Source of the DNA: Haemophilus massiliensis
Lineage (GTDB): Bacteria > Pseudomonadota > Gammaproteobacteria > Enterobacterales > Pasteurellaceae
Assembly (NCBI GenBank): GCA_000752995.2
Contig: LM994634.1
Coordinates: 34,403-98,402, forward strand
DNA length: 64,000 nucleotides
Reading direction: 5' to 3'
Below are positions 50,196 to 59,190 of the stretch, in pieces (within the stretch, counting starts at the first letter, position 1; every line of letters begins with the position of its first letter). The position numbers were made by a program, and so were the translations under genes. The notes beneath the pieces were generated by a model. The model was not told the DNA's origin. It searched no databases and saw nothing but the letters and a program-made list of their open reading frames with translations.

Positions 50196-52537
50196 CTGTC
50201 GCAAGGAGAAATCGCAAAATCAGGCGTAGGAATTTCTCTTACTTACGGTCAACAAAAAATATTTCGACAAGCCATACTGAAGGCTCAAATGCAATAAGTA
50301 GTGAAATTAATGCTGGCGGTAAAGTAAACATTTCAGCGAGAGGTAATGGTGATAATTCAGTTATTAATGTTATAGGATCAAATATTGCTGGAAATCTAGG
50401 CACAAATCTTAATGCTGACAGTGACATTAATATTGAGGCGGCGAAACAATATCACCAAGAGCGTAGCGATAATAAATCCATTGGGTTTAATGCTGGCGTT
50501 GCTATTGGAACTGATGGCATTGGTTTTACTGTTGGTGGTAATTACGGAAAAGGTTATGGTAACGGCGATGAAACCACTTATACCTATTCCCACATAGGAA
50601 GTCAAAATAGCCAAACCAATATTTATTCGGGTAATAATGTTACTTTAAAAGGTGTACAAGTTACGGGTAAAGGCGTAGCACTTACGGCAAATAATCTCGA
50701 TATTGAAAGTTTGCAAGAAACGCTTGATTATAAAAGCAAACAGAAAAATATGTCAGGTTCTGTCACTGTTGGGGCGGGAGCTTCGGCAGCTGCAAGTTAC
50801 AGTACATCAAAAATGAATGTACATTATAAGAGCGTTGTTGAGCAAGCAGGCATTTATGCTGGCGATGATGGTTATCAAGTTAATGTAGCAAATCATACCA
50901 ATTTAATTGGCGGAACAGTTCAATCATCTGATGAAGCAGAAAATAGCAACAAAAATCTATTTTCGACAGGAACCATTGATTATACTGAACTAAAAAATTC
51001 ATCAAATTATGATGCTAAGGGTTATTCATTAAATGGTGGTTTTTCTCTTGAGGGTAATTCCCGTATCCCGTTAGGAGCTGACTCAGGCAAACAAGCGTCA
51101 ACTAACCATGAAAATAGCGGAGATAACGTAAAAGAAACTGCTAAAGATAAAACCATTATAGAGACCATCAAAGGAATGGGCGGAACGGAGTTATCGCAAG
51201 CTGATTTGAATCAATCTGATAAAGATAAGACGTCTGGTACAGAGGTAAAACTAAACGGACTTGCCGGTGCGTTTAGCCAAGGAAACTGGGGTGTTGCAAA
51301 AGTCTTGTCAACCGCAGTATTGGGTTCTGTAAACCGTGATAGCAATGAAACAGGCGTGACAACAAGCCATATTAATACGAAAAATATTCAAATTACCCAA
51401 GGTGATATGGCTGAAAACCAAGCGAAGATTGCCGCGTTAAGCAAAGAAAATATCAATAAAACGGTTTCTAAAGTGAATGTTGAGGAAATTAAATCCGAGC
51501 TTGAATCAGATTTATCAACAGCCAAAGAATTTATGGAAAACCTCAACCAAATTGGAGATAAACTACATTATGATGTGGAGAAAAATGAGAAGAATTTATT
51601 AGTGAAATATAAATTAGAGCATTGTCAGACTTCTGCGCAAAATTGTGTTAAAGCCTTTGAACTCAATCTTGATGAACTTAAACATCGAGATTTAAAACCA
51701 GAAGAAGCCGAAATACTCTCACGTATGTATGCCCATGGTATCTTGAACCAAAATGATATGGATAGAATTAATGGTGCAATTCAATATTCAGGTAAAGACA
51801 TTTTAAATAATGCCAGTGTTGTTGTTCGTAAACCTTATGCTGGTTTAACCGAAGAAATGACATTTACAATCTTTGAACGTTTACGCGCAGGTATTGATTT
51901 ACCCTCTGTCTTTGGCGCATCAAATGCTAGTCGAGACCAAGCAACGATTTGGGATAAATTAAATAGCTATAATGCACAAAATTCACATACCGAAGTGCCT
52001 TTAGAGCACGTTGCTCATAGCCTAGGCGCATCGAGCACGAAAAACGCAATGAACCAGATAGAATCACAAGGAATGAACTTAGATCAGACAAGCTTAAAAA
52101 GTTATGTAGCAGGGACCTCTTATCCAATTACAAATAACACAATTTTGGGTAAATTGACTTTGGGCTTGTTAGATCAAGGTTATGCAGAGAAAGCGGCGGG
52201 ACTATTTAAAGATGGTCAGGTTGAATATGCAGCTGCACCAAGAGATATTGTGGCAACAGGGCTTGGTTTACCGTGGCAATCAGGAGCATTAAGTTTTGGT
52301 ATTGGTAACACAGGTACAACAGGGGATCGCTTTATAGGTATTCCGTTATGGGGGATGATAGAGGGGGATCATACCAAGGCTTATTATCGGGATGAAGATA
52401 TTGTTAAATTTATTTCAAAATCTGAGGAGGATTATCAGGCAATAAAAATTTATCAACAAAAAACTTGGAAAAAAACTGAGCCGGAAATAAAAATAATAGA
52501 ATTTAAAAACAAGGAAATGATAAAGGAGTTTAAATGA
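50179..52537 (+). pseudogene. 5'-truncated second cdiA with lipase-type toxin end
   Basis: This fragment starts in the FHA repeat region (SGVGISLTYGQQK) and lacks signal and secretion domains. One more A in the A6 run near 50250 would restore the frame; from there it is open to 52537. It is homologous to, but diverged from, CdiA residues about 2540-2850. The toxin part (from about 51790) contains VVVRKPYAGLTEEMTFTIFE, nucleophile EHVAHSLGASS, a candidate Asp in AAPRDIVATG and a candidate His in EGDHTKAYYRD. The C-terminal ~608 residues form an uninterrupted frame. It overlaps lipoprotein 52534 as ATGA. Confidence 0.75.
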
Positions 52538-52908
52538 AATTATTGAAAATTTCTTTCGTATTTTTTTTATCGGGATGTTATTTGGCGAATGGTTCCCCTT
52601 CATCAATAACATATTGGCTGAAAGATGGTAAGGAAATATCACATGGAGAAGTAAAAATGTGTGAGGCAAAAATATATTCATCATTAGGAAAGCGTTTCTT
52701 ATACTTACGTGAAAAAGATAAAAATAATGGGATGCTTTCTTTACAGGAAAGGAATGAGTATTATGCTTATTTTATAAAAGCGAGACAGCAAGTAAGTAAT
52801 TGTTTTTATAATTTAGGATATCGTTTTAAAGCCCCATTATATTGGTGTTTAGCTCAAGACGGAGATAATACCAGAATATGTACGGAGAATATGAAATATC
52901 GACATTGA
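52534..52908 (+). CDS. Small lipoprotein, subfamily B1, putative lipase immunity
   Basis: This 124-residue protein has a signal ending in LSGC (Cys 15), then YLANGSP. The shared motif is SNCFYNLGYRFKAPLYWC. It overlaps the stop of the lipase-type toxin, the strongest case of toxin-immunity coupling in the array. Close relatives are at 53172 and 58688. Confidence 0.78.
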   Translation: MKLLKISFVFFLSGCYLANGSPSSITYWLKDGKEISHGEVKMCEAKIYSSLGKRFLYLREKDKNNGMLSLQERNEYYAYFIKARQQVSNCFYNLGYRFKAPLYWCLAQDGDNTRICTENMKYRH

Positions 52909-52935
52909 TAAGGCTCAAAAAAATAGCCTTGATCA

Positions 52936-53172
52936 TTAAGTTTTGGTATTGGTAACACGAATACAACAGGGAGTCATTTAACAGGCATTCCATTGTGGGG
53001 GATTGTTGCTGGGGAGCATACTAAGGCTTATTATCGTGACGGTTCGGTAATTAAATTCCTAACTAATAGCGAACAAACTATTACAGATGAAATAAAAAGT
53101 TATCAACAGAAAACTTGGGGGCAAATTGGACCTAAAACAAAAGCTATTAGCTTTGATAAAGGAGATAAGTGA
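52936..53172 (+). pseudogene. Alternative toxin tail fragment (B type)
   Basis: The frame reads LSFGIGNTNTTGSHLTGIPL and ends with FDKGDK. It is a variant copy of the last ~78 residues of the lipase toxin ending at 52537 (SFGIGNTGTTGDRFIGIPLW...). Only the tail is kept. It overlaps the next lipoprotein start (TGATG). Confidence 0.7.
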
Positions 53173-53534
53173 TGAAAAAATTCATTTTGTTATATCCATT
53201 GCTATTAGTTGGATGTTATTTAGCTAATGGCTCACCATTGCCTACAAATTATTGGGAGAAACAAGGAAAAATAATAACTAGCGATGAACAAAAATTTTGT
53301 CATGATAAAGTTTATGGTTCATTTAATAATAGGTTTAATTACTTAGATGATCTATTTTGGAGTGATAAATTATCCCCCGCTGAGTATTCAGAGTATTCTC
53401 GTTATCTTCGTAGAGCGAAGCCCATGATTAGTCAATGTTATTTTGATTTAGGTTATCGTTTTACCGCACCATACTATTGGTGTATTGCCGAGAGTAATAT
53501 GGATACTTGTAAAATAAATCAGAAATATCGTTAG
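53172..53534 (+). CDS. Small lipoprotein, subfamily B2, putative lipase immunity
   Basis: This 120-residue protein has a signal ending in LVGC, then YLANGSPLPTNYW. The shared motif is SQCYFDLGYRFTAPYYWC. The ATG at 53172 overlaps the tail stop by one base, with GGAGAT upstream. It is a clear paralogue of 52534, and its upstream tail has diverged with it. Confidence 0.75.
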   Translation: MKKFILLYPLLLVGCYLANGSPLPTNYWEKQGKIITSDEQKFCHDKVYGSFNNRFNYLDDLFWSDKLSPAEYSEYSRYLRRAKPMISQCYFDLGYRFTAPYYWCIAESNMDTCKINQKYR

Positions 53535-53563
53535 TATGGGATGCCTTATCAACAACAAACTTA

Positions 53564-53674
53564 AAAAAACGGCAAAAAAGTGACCGCACTTGTGCCGCAA
53601 GAAAACCTTAAATAAACAATAGGAGAGTATTTATGAAAGTTCCAGCTATTCTTTGCGGTGTGTTTTTTTAGCCA
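53564..53674 (+). pseudogene. Shards: 38 bases of cdiA joined to a truncated lipoprotein A start
   Basis: 53564-53601 is identical over 38 bases to cdiA 40490-40527 and contains an uptake signal. It runs straight into the end of an A-type toxin and the lipoprotein A start (ATG 53634, MKVPAILCGVFF). Here the T run is T7 instead of T8, which makes a stop after 12 codons. The copy then breaks into cdiA sequence at about 53675. Confidence 0.75.
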
Positions 53675-54095
53675 GGATTATAACGGCAAGGGTGTTGGTG
53701 TAAACGGTTCAGTGGCAATGAACGTTGATATCCCGCTAGACAATAAAGAGAACGGCATTGTGCAAAGTAACAAGCAAGCCACTAACGACAAAGGCGAGAA
53801 AATCTATATTGACCCACAGGGTAATGAAACGCTAGAAGCGAAAATAAAATATTCACCAGGTGATTTTGGGGATAGCTTAGTTGAGTCTTTTTGCTGAGAA
53901 CTCATGAGCTGTTAGGCGGGCAAATTTGGGGGTGGTATGACGATAAAGGAAATACAGCACAAAAAACAAAAACACAAGAAATTTTATCAGGTATAACAGC
54001 GGGCGTTGCAATTCCTGTGTCTGCACCTTTTGCTTTTGAGTGATTTGATGTCATCTGACTTAGTGGAAGTTCTTTTTAAATTAGGAGGTAATTAA
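53675..54095 (+). pseudogene. cdiA shard fused to a C-type lipase toxin tail
   Basis: 53676-53850 matches cdiA near 42764-42932 (GVNGSVAMNVDIPLDNKENG). It then joins a toxin tail reading YSPGDFGDSLVES, LLRTHELLGGQIWGWYDDKG and, after a second shift, SDLMSSDLVEVLFKLGGN. One more T near 53889 would join the first two parts. It ends just before lipoprotein 54098. Confidence 0.65.
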
Positions 54096-54097
54096 AA

Positions 54098-54487
54098 ATG
54101 AAGCGAATAGTCGTTTTGTTATTATCTAGTTTACTAGCTAGCTGTGTTTACGATTCGGAAGGTGAATGTTTTCGCCCAATAATTGAAACTACCGCCGCAA
54201 CTCATTGTAAAGGATATCAAGGCAAGAGTTATCCTTACATAGCTATGTATCAAAAGGAATTTTCTTTAGGTAAAACTAATTCAGCACAACGATGGAAAGA
54301 TATTGTTGCTTGCGGCGGTAAATATGAAGATTGGGACATGGAATATTACCCAAGGAACTATAAAGTTAAAGGAAAATTTTACAAACATCATGGCGAGTGT
54401 ATGAGAGAGAAAGGATATATTCTTTTAACTCCAGCACAATGTGGCTTTATGAATTCTAAAAAAGATACGGGAAAATGTAATTTATAA
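54098..54487 (+). CDS. Small lipoprotein, subfamily C1, putative immunity
   Basis: This 129-residue protein has a signal ending in LASC (Cys 16). The mature part holds ECFRPIIETTAATHC and QRWKDIVACGGKYED, and the shared motif GECMREKGYILLTPAQC. GGAGG precedes ATG. It follows the toxin tail VEVLFKLGGN. Paralogues are at 56762 and 57383. Confidence 0.73.
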   Translation: MKRIVVLLLSSLLASCVYDSEGECFRPIIETTAATHCKGYQGKSYPYIAMYQKEFSLGKTNSAQRWKDIVACGGKYEDWDMEYYPRNYKVKGKFYKHHGECMREKGYILLTPAQCGFMNSKKDTGKCNL

Positions 54488-54509
54488 TGGAATGCCTAAG
54501 GAGAAAATC

Positions 54510-55585
54510 TCACCTTAGGTGGTGTACCAACGGAAGGCGTTGTAGCAGGAACACTTTCCCCTTACATCAACCCTGAAAACCTCAGCACAGAACAAAAACA
54601 GACGATTTCAGCGCTAAGCCAAATGTTGGCAGCAGTAGCCAGTGGTTCAATATCAACCGCAATAGGTGGAAATAGCCTTGCGACAGCGCAAAATGCGAGT
54701 GTTGGAATGGGGATTGCGAAGAATGCGGTGGAGAATAATCTGCTCAGTAAACAAGATGATGACTTAGTTTATCATTTATCTGAAAAACTACGAAAAGTAG
54801 GTTCTTTAACTAAGGCTGAGCAAGATCTTTTAGCGAGTAGATTATTGCGAGATAGCGTTGTTGATAATTTACTGTTAGCTTATCAAGAAGAACCAAATAA
54901 ATTATCTGATGAGCAAAAGAAAACTTTAATAGATGAAATTCATCGTATTGCTTCATCTTACGGTATAAGTGCAGATGTTTTATTTAAAACGGATTTGAAA
55001 AATACCATTAAACGAGATGATAAGAATATTATTAATTATTTAAATCAAAGTAATAATTTCCAAACACAATTTATGTATTCATCTCAAGATGCTTGGGCTA
55101 CCGCTCCAGTATTTGGTGCAGGCATAAATATAGCAGGCAAGGCGATTAATGTAGCGCCTAAATTGCTAGCTACGGCAGAGAAATATCCATTATTAACAGA
55201 AATGGGGGTAACTGCTATCACTAATACAGCATATCAGCTAACAAATAAAGATACTTACGATCCATATGATCTTTTAAAAGCAGAGATGTCAACAGTATTA
55301 ACTAGAGATCAGCCGCTTTCTAAACAATTAAGTTTAAATCTTGGAATTGATCTTCTTGCAACAACTTCTGATTCTGAGTATGGAATTAATACAATCTCAT
55401 CTTTAGTAGGAACGACTTCCTCGCATTATTTTGGAAATGTGAAAACTGGTAATAAGTATATTAATACTCTTACAACGCCAATTATGTCCAATATATTATC
55501 TAAATATATATCAGACAGTGATAGATTACATAACTATTGGAATAAATATAGAAAAGAATTAGAAGGTGTCTACAATGAGAAGTAA
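54510..55585 (+). CDS. Orphan CdiA pretoxin-VENN toxin module
   Basis: The frame is open from 54514 without a signal peptide; the first ATG is 54623. It begins with cdiA sequence (LGGVPTEGVVAGTLSPYIN) joined directly to PENLSTEQKQTISALSQ, so the ~210 bases between these sites in cdiA are deleted. VENN is retained in AKNAVENNLLSKQDDD. The ~270-residue toxin is mainly helical with a weakly hydrophobic middle; type unknown. Its tail DSDRLHNYW resembles the tail at 58160. It overlaps the next membrane gene by 11 bases. Confidence 0.75.
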
Positions 55586-55805
55586 GTTTATTATTCATTT
55601 GCTTGTACAATCTATAGGTGTTTATATCGGACTATTAAGTGTAGATTTATTTTTATTCTTATATTCTTGGGCTAAATATGATTTTTTGTGTTGGAAATGT
55701 ATTGATTTTTATAGTGCTTTCAAGGCTTGGCTAGCAATAAATACACCAATAAGTTTATATAAAATTGTAATCTTTCTAGGATGGTTTAATCCCAAAACTA
55801 AATAA
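55575..55805 (+). CDS. Small membrane immunity protein (predicted)
   Basis: This 76-residue protein starts MRSKFIIHLLVQSIGVYIGL inside the toxin end and has two hydrophobic helices (about 6-30 and 48-68). It resembles 58192 in layout and aromatic content, and their upstream toxin tails are also related, which supports a cognate pair. An earlier start three codons upstream is possible. Confidence 0.65.
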   Translation: MRSKFIIHLLVQSIGVYIGLLSVDLFLFLYSWAKYDFLCWKCIDFYSAFKAWLAINTPISLYKIVIFLGWFNPKTK

Positions 55806-56229
55806 AAAGTCGTAAGTATTTTGATGAAAAACTAAAATAAGGATTACAATGAAGATTATAGAAAAAAACAGGAAAGCATTGCTATTATGTTATCTCAAAA
55901 AGAAATTCAATTAATTGTTAGTGCATTAGGAGAAATTTCAAATATTCTAGATATAAACGATTGTGAAACTAGAACAGGATATTCTTTGGATGATTTTGAT
56001 AATTTATTTTATGAATTTAATATTCTTGATGATAGATAATACTGAGTTGGCAAGTATATATGGAACAAGAAAATATCGTTAACCTCAAGTTAAGCGTAAT
56101 TCAAATTATGCGACAACAGGTGTTCAAGAAAATTTTGAGTGTATAATTCAAGTTTATGATAAAAACTAATATAGAGATGTGCAAAAATCAGAAAGTAATT
56201 TGCATCTTAATGTTAAGAAATAATAGATT
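55806..56229 (+). other. Gene-poor decayed stretch
   Basis: Apart from a 50-codon frame (listed next) this 424-base AT-rich region holds only short fragments, for example a frame reading SRKYFDEKLK-stop near 55820 and one reading NSNYATTGVQENFECIIQVY near 56110. These look like remains of toxin and immunity genes. Confidence 0.4.
55887..56039 (+). CDS. Small orphan immunity-like ORF
   Basis: ATG at 55887 opens 50 codons (MLSQKEIQLIVSALGEISNI, then CETRTGYSLDDF). It is acidic and helical like small CDI immunity proteins. The frame is open upstream (EDYRKKQESIAI), so it may instead be a toxin end. There is no good RBS. Confidence 0.35.
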   Translation: MLSQKEIQLIVSALGEISNILDINDCETRTGYSLDDFDNLFYEFNILDDR

Positions 56230-56594
56230 ATGATTATTGCCGATTTGAAATCTATTCATTACTGTGGTGTATCATCAAAAAATGATGCGCAATTGCTAAT
56301 GCTAGATCCTGCAGGATATCATTTAAAATTATTATTAACTATAGGTGAAAAAATAGGGATGGAGATGATTATTTTACAGTTGATGTATTCAATATTAAAT
56401 TAGTCAAAACTACTAAAATAATATTAGCTTCTAAAAGTTTTATTATCAGTGATGATATAGATGACATTGATGATATAGAGAAAGAAATTACATATGAGGT
56501 AAATAGCATATCAGGAAGTAATTGGAATGAAGTTCTAAATAAATTAAGATATTATTTTGACTGGGAATATGGAAACTTAAAAATCGTCAATTGA
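56230..56594 (+). pseudogene. Imm8-like immunity gene, one-base frameshift
   Basis: The first part (MIIADLKSIHYCGVSSKNDA ... LLLTIGEKIG) and the second (DGDDYFTVDVFNIKLVKTTK ... YYFDWEYGNLKIVN) are in different frames. One more G in the G3 run at 56356-56358 joins them into about 121 residues. The order IG-x-DGDDYF-x-V and the final FDWEYGN resemble the Imm8 family of polymorphic toxin systems. Confidence 0.6.
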
Positions 56595-56634
56595 TAGATT
56601 TGTCTTATAAAATCTATCTAATATCTCCAGATGA

Positions 56635-56760
56635 AATATAGAAATAATTCCAAAGAATATTATGGTTGTTCTAGCCATGCTTGTTTCAACTCTATTTGCA
56701 GTTAATGATGTATTGTCTACAGGGTTTATGGAAGTGTTATTTAAATTAGGTGGACAATAA
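56635..56760 (+). pseudogene. Toxin tail fragment (C type)
   Basis: The short open frame contains VPKNIMVVLAML, STLFAVNDVLSTGFM and ends EVLFKLGGQ. The last residues match those of the tails at 54093 and 57381 (MEVLFKLGGN). It lies directly before lipoprotein 56762. Confidence 0.6.
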
Positions 56761-56761
56761 A

Positions 56762-57148
56762 ATGAAAAAAATCGTGTTAATTATATTCTCAATAGTATTA
56801 ACTGGATGTTTATATTCTTTTGAAGATGAATGTTTTAGACCTGTAATTCAAACAGTTTCATCATCTTGTGAGAAAAGCAAAGGCAAACTATATCCATTAA
56901 TTTCTGGTTATCAAAAACAACATACTTTAGGTAAAACAAATTCTACTCAAAGATGGAAAGATTTTGTTTCATGTGGAGGAAAACAAGGTGATGAAAATAT
57001 AAGTTATTACCCTCAGAATTACAGCAAGGATGGTAAGTTTTATAAGAGCCTTGATGATTGCATGCTTGAAAAGGGATATATATATTTATCTCCTGCACAA
57101 TGTGGGTATCAAGGAGGAAAATGGGATAAAGGAAAATGTAATCTCTAA
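56762..57148 (+). CDS. Small lipoprotein, subfamily C2, putative immunity
   Basis: This 128-residue protein has a signal ending in LTGC and then LYSFEDECFRPVIQT. The shared motif is DDCMLEKGYIYLSPAQC. The ATG at 56762 follows AGGTGGA; a GTG four codons earlier overlaps the toxin end and is not needed. It is a close paralogue of 54098. Confidence 0.73.
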   Translation: MKKIVLIIFSIVLTGCLYSFEDECFRPVIQTVSSSCEKSKGKLYPLISGYQKQHTLGKTNSTQRWKDFVSCGGKQGDENISYYPQNYSKDGKFYKSLDDCMLEKGYIYLSPAQCGYQGGKWDKGKCNL

Positions 57149-57149
57149 T

Positions 57150-57381
57150 ATTTTTAAAGCTAGTACAATTATATTCGCTTGCTGGTACTCACGATATGCT
57201 CGGAGGGTAAATTTGGGGGTAGTATGATAAACAAGGTAATACTTCTCAGAAAAATAGTACCCAGCAATTTTTAGCAGATAGAACAACTGAAGTAGCAATT
57301 CCTGTTGCAGCACCATTTGCCCTATCTGATTTAATCAGCTCAGATATGATGGAAGTTTTATTTAAATTAGGGGGTAATTAA
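57150..57381 (+). pseudogene. Toxin tail fragment (C type) with two nonsense codons
   Basis: The frame reads LVQLYSLAGTHDMLGG-stop-IWG-stop-YDKQGNTSQKN and ends SDMMEVLFKLGGN. Compared with the related tail near 53930 (GGQIWGWYDDKGN), CAA became TAA and TGG became TAG. Both are point mutations, not indels. Confidence 0.65.
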
Positions 57382-57382
57382 T

Positions 57383-57763
57383 ATGAAAAAATATGTTTTT
57401 ATTATGCTATCTATTGTATTAAGTAGTTGCTTATATGATCCTCAAGCAGGATGTGTTAGACCTATTATAGAAACTACAGCAAGTTCTTGCTATAAAGGTA
57501 GATCATATCCACCTATTGCTCATTATCAAAAACTTCATCATTTAGGTAATACGAATTCTGAACAACGCTGGAAAGATGTCGTAAGTTGTGGAGGGAAATA
57601 TGGAGATGAAAGTCTAAGGAGTGCGATTACTAAAGATAAAAATGGACCTATAGATGAAACTATGCAAAAAAAATTCAGACAATGTATGAAAAATAAAGGG
57701 TACGTAAGAATACAAGATTGTGGATTAAAAAATTCTTCATCAGATACAAAACAATGTAACTAA
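57383..57763 (+). CDS. Small lipoprotein, subfamily C3, putative immunity
   Basis: This 126-residue protein has a signal ending in LSSC, then LYDPQAGCVRPIIETTASSC. The shared motif is shortened: RQCMKNKGYVRIQDC. GGGGG precedes ATG closely. It follows the tail MEVLFKLGGN. Third member of subfamily C. Confidence 0.72.
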   Translation: MKKYVFIMLSIVLSSCLYDPQAGCVRPIIETTASSCYKGRSYPPIAHYQKLHHLGNTNSEQRWKDVVSCGGKYGDESLRSAITKDKNGPIDETMQKKFRQCMKNKGYVRIQDCGLKNSSSDTKQCN

Positions 57764-57783
57764 AATACGAAAAATGCGGAAAA

Positions 57784-58202
57784 CTTAAGTGCGGTTACAA
57801 ATGGTGTCGGTTTAGCCTTAGGTGGCACACCATCGGAAGGCGTTGTAGCAGGAATACTTTCCCCTTACATCAATCCTGAAATTAAAAAAGCCACTCAAGA
57901 CAATGATAGCGCGAATATCATTGCGCACGGAGTGTGGGGCGCAATTGAAGCGGCAACTCAAGAAGTTATGGTAACAAGTTTATGTTAATGTGGGATTAAA
58001 TGTATTAGGTACAAAAGATCCTGATGATTATGGTTGGAGTGTAACTGGGACATTTGCAGGCAGGTCTGTAGGTAATACTAAAAATATACCTGTAATTCAT
58101 AATATAAATTCTGTTATTTCAGGCGGTGCAAGTGAATATTATGGTGACTCAAGCAGATTAAAAGATTGGCATAAAATGGTGGAGGAAAAGTATGCAAAAT
58201 AG
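57784..58202 (+). pseudogene. cdiA pretoxin shard plus toxin tail
   Basis: 57784-57964 nearly copies cdiA 43414-43591 (LSAVTNGVGLALGG ... GVWGAIEAATQ). It breaks off and a second frame, open from 57975, carries NVLGTKDPDDYGWSVTGTF and ends DSSRLKDWHKMVEEKYAK. That tail resembles the end of the toxin at 55585. It overlaps gene 58192. Confidence 0.65.
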
Positions 58203-58419
58203 TTTTCTAGTTAGAACTTTGCGTCTATTTCTTGCTATATACGCAGCATTATTATTTCGAGATATATTTTTTATGGGTTATGCTTATCTTAGATTTAAAG
58301 AATTTTATTGGGATAACATCGCTTTTTACGAAGCATTTCTAGTTACTATGCCGTTATATATTCCTTTAGCAGTATTAGATTTGATATATACTTTAGTCAA
58401 AAAGAAGTCTAAAAAGTAA
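58192..58419 (+). CDS. Small membrane immunity protein (predicted)
   Basis: This 75-residue protein starts MQNSFLVRTLRLFLAIYAAL, overlaps the toxin tail by 11 bases and has GGAGGA about seven bases upstream. Two hydrophobic helices lie near 6-30 and 45-67 with a Lys-rich end. It is the apparent relative of 55575. Confidence 0.65.
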   Translation: MQNSFLVRTLRLFLAIYAALLFRDIFFMGYAYLRFKEFYWDNIAFYEAFLVTMPLYIPLAVLDLIYTLVKKKSKK

Positions 58420-58437
58420 GTATGCTAATCAATATCC

Positions 58438-58663
58438 AGTTAAAGACATTTTAAATAATGCAAGTATTGTTGTTCGTAAACCTTATGCAGGTTTAACCGA
58501 AGAAATGACATTTACAATCTTTGGACGTTTACGCGCAGGTATTGATTTACCCTCTGTCTTTGGCGCATCAAATGCTAGCCGAGAGCAGGCAATGATTTGG
58601 GATAAATTAAACTCTGTTTGGGGTAAACCTAGTCCGACATTAAAACGTATTGATATCAAATAG
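58438..58663 (+). pseudogene. Lipase toxin start joined to an alternative tail
   Basis: The frame reads VKDILNNASIVVRKPYAGL ... WDKLN, nearly identical to 51792-51965, then switches to SVWGKPSPTLKRIDIK-stop. The whole catalytic part (AHSLG onward) is lost. The new end resembles the end of the B-type tail before 53172 (TWGQIGPKTKAISF). It is followed by a B-type lipoprotein. Confidence 0.72.
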
Positions 58664-58687
58664 CATAAATTAGCGTGAGGATTTAAG

Positions 58688-59071
58688 ATGAAAAAATCTA
58701 TTTTTTTTATTGTGTTTCTACTAATTGGATGTGTTTATCACTTTGATTACCAATATAAAAACACTAGAGATTTTTGGGTGAAAAATGGTGTTAAAGTAAC
58801 AGATATAGATTATATTTACTGTGATAAATATGCTGAAAAAAAACTTTCAAATACAGAAAGCATATTATATAAAAATTGGCAGAAAATTTCTGATGGCGCA
58901 ATATCTGATCATGAAATGACTAGTTACTCTACCGTATTAAAAAAATTGCGCCTACAGCGAAGTAATTGTTTATATTCTTTAGGATATAAATTTAAGCCTG
59001 ATTTTTTTTGGTGTACTCTTAGTTCATATGAAAAAAAAGTTTGTAATGAAAATGAAAAATATGAGAATTAA
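58688..59071 (+). CDS. Small lipoprotein, subfamily B3, putative lipase immunity
   Basis: This 127-residue protein has a signal ending in LIGC, then VYHFDYQYKNTRDFWVKNG. The shared motif is SNCLYSLGYKFKPDFFWC. GAGGA precedes ATG. It is the most divergent of the three B-type proteins. Confidence 0.73.
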   Translation: MKKSIFFIVFLLIGCVYHFDYQYKNTRDFWVKNGVKVTDIDYIYCDKYAEKKLSNTESILYKNWQKISDGAISDHEMTSYSTVLKKLRLQRSNCLYSLGYKFKPDFFWCTLSSYEKKVCNENEKYEN

Positions 59072-59082
59072 TATAAGGTACG

Positions 59083-59173
59083 CCATGTTCCAAAAGATAG
59101 GGTTACGACAGGGATTGCGAATATAAACACAACGAAAAGTAATGATGACGGGATTTCTCTTTTAGGATCATAA
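59083..59173 (+). pseudogene. Toxin tail fragment (A type)
   Basis: The frame reads HVPKDRVTTGIANINTTKSN and ends ISLLGS-stop, 17 bases before lipoprotein 59191. The stop-to-start spacer AAACAATAGGAGAGTATTT is the same as before 49701, so the lipoprotein and its leader moved together while the toxin end differs. Confidence 0.55.
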
Positions 59174-59190
59174 ACAATAGGAGAGTATTT

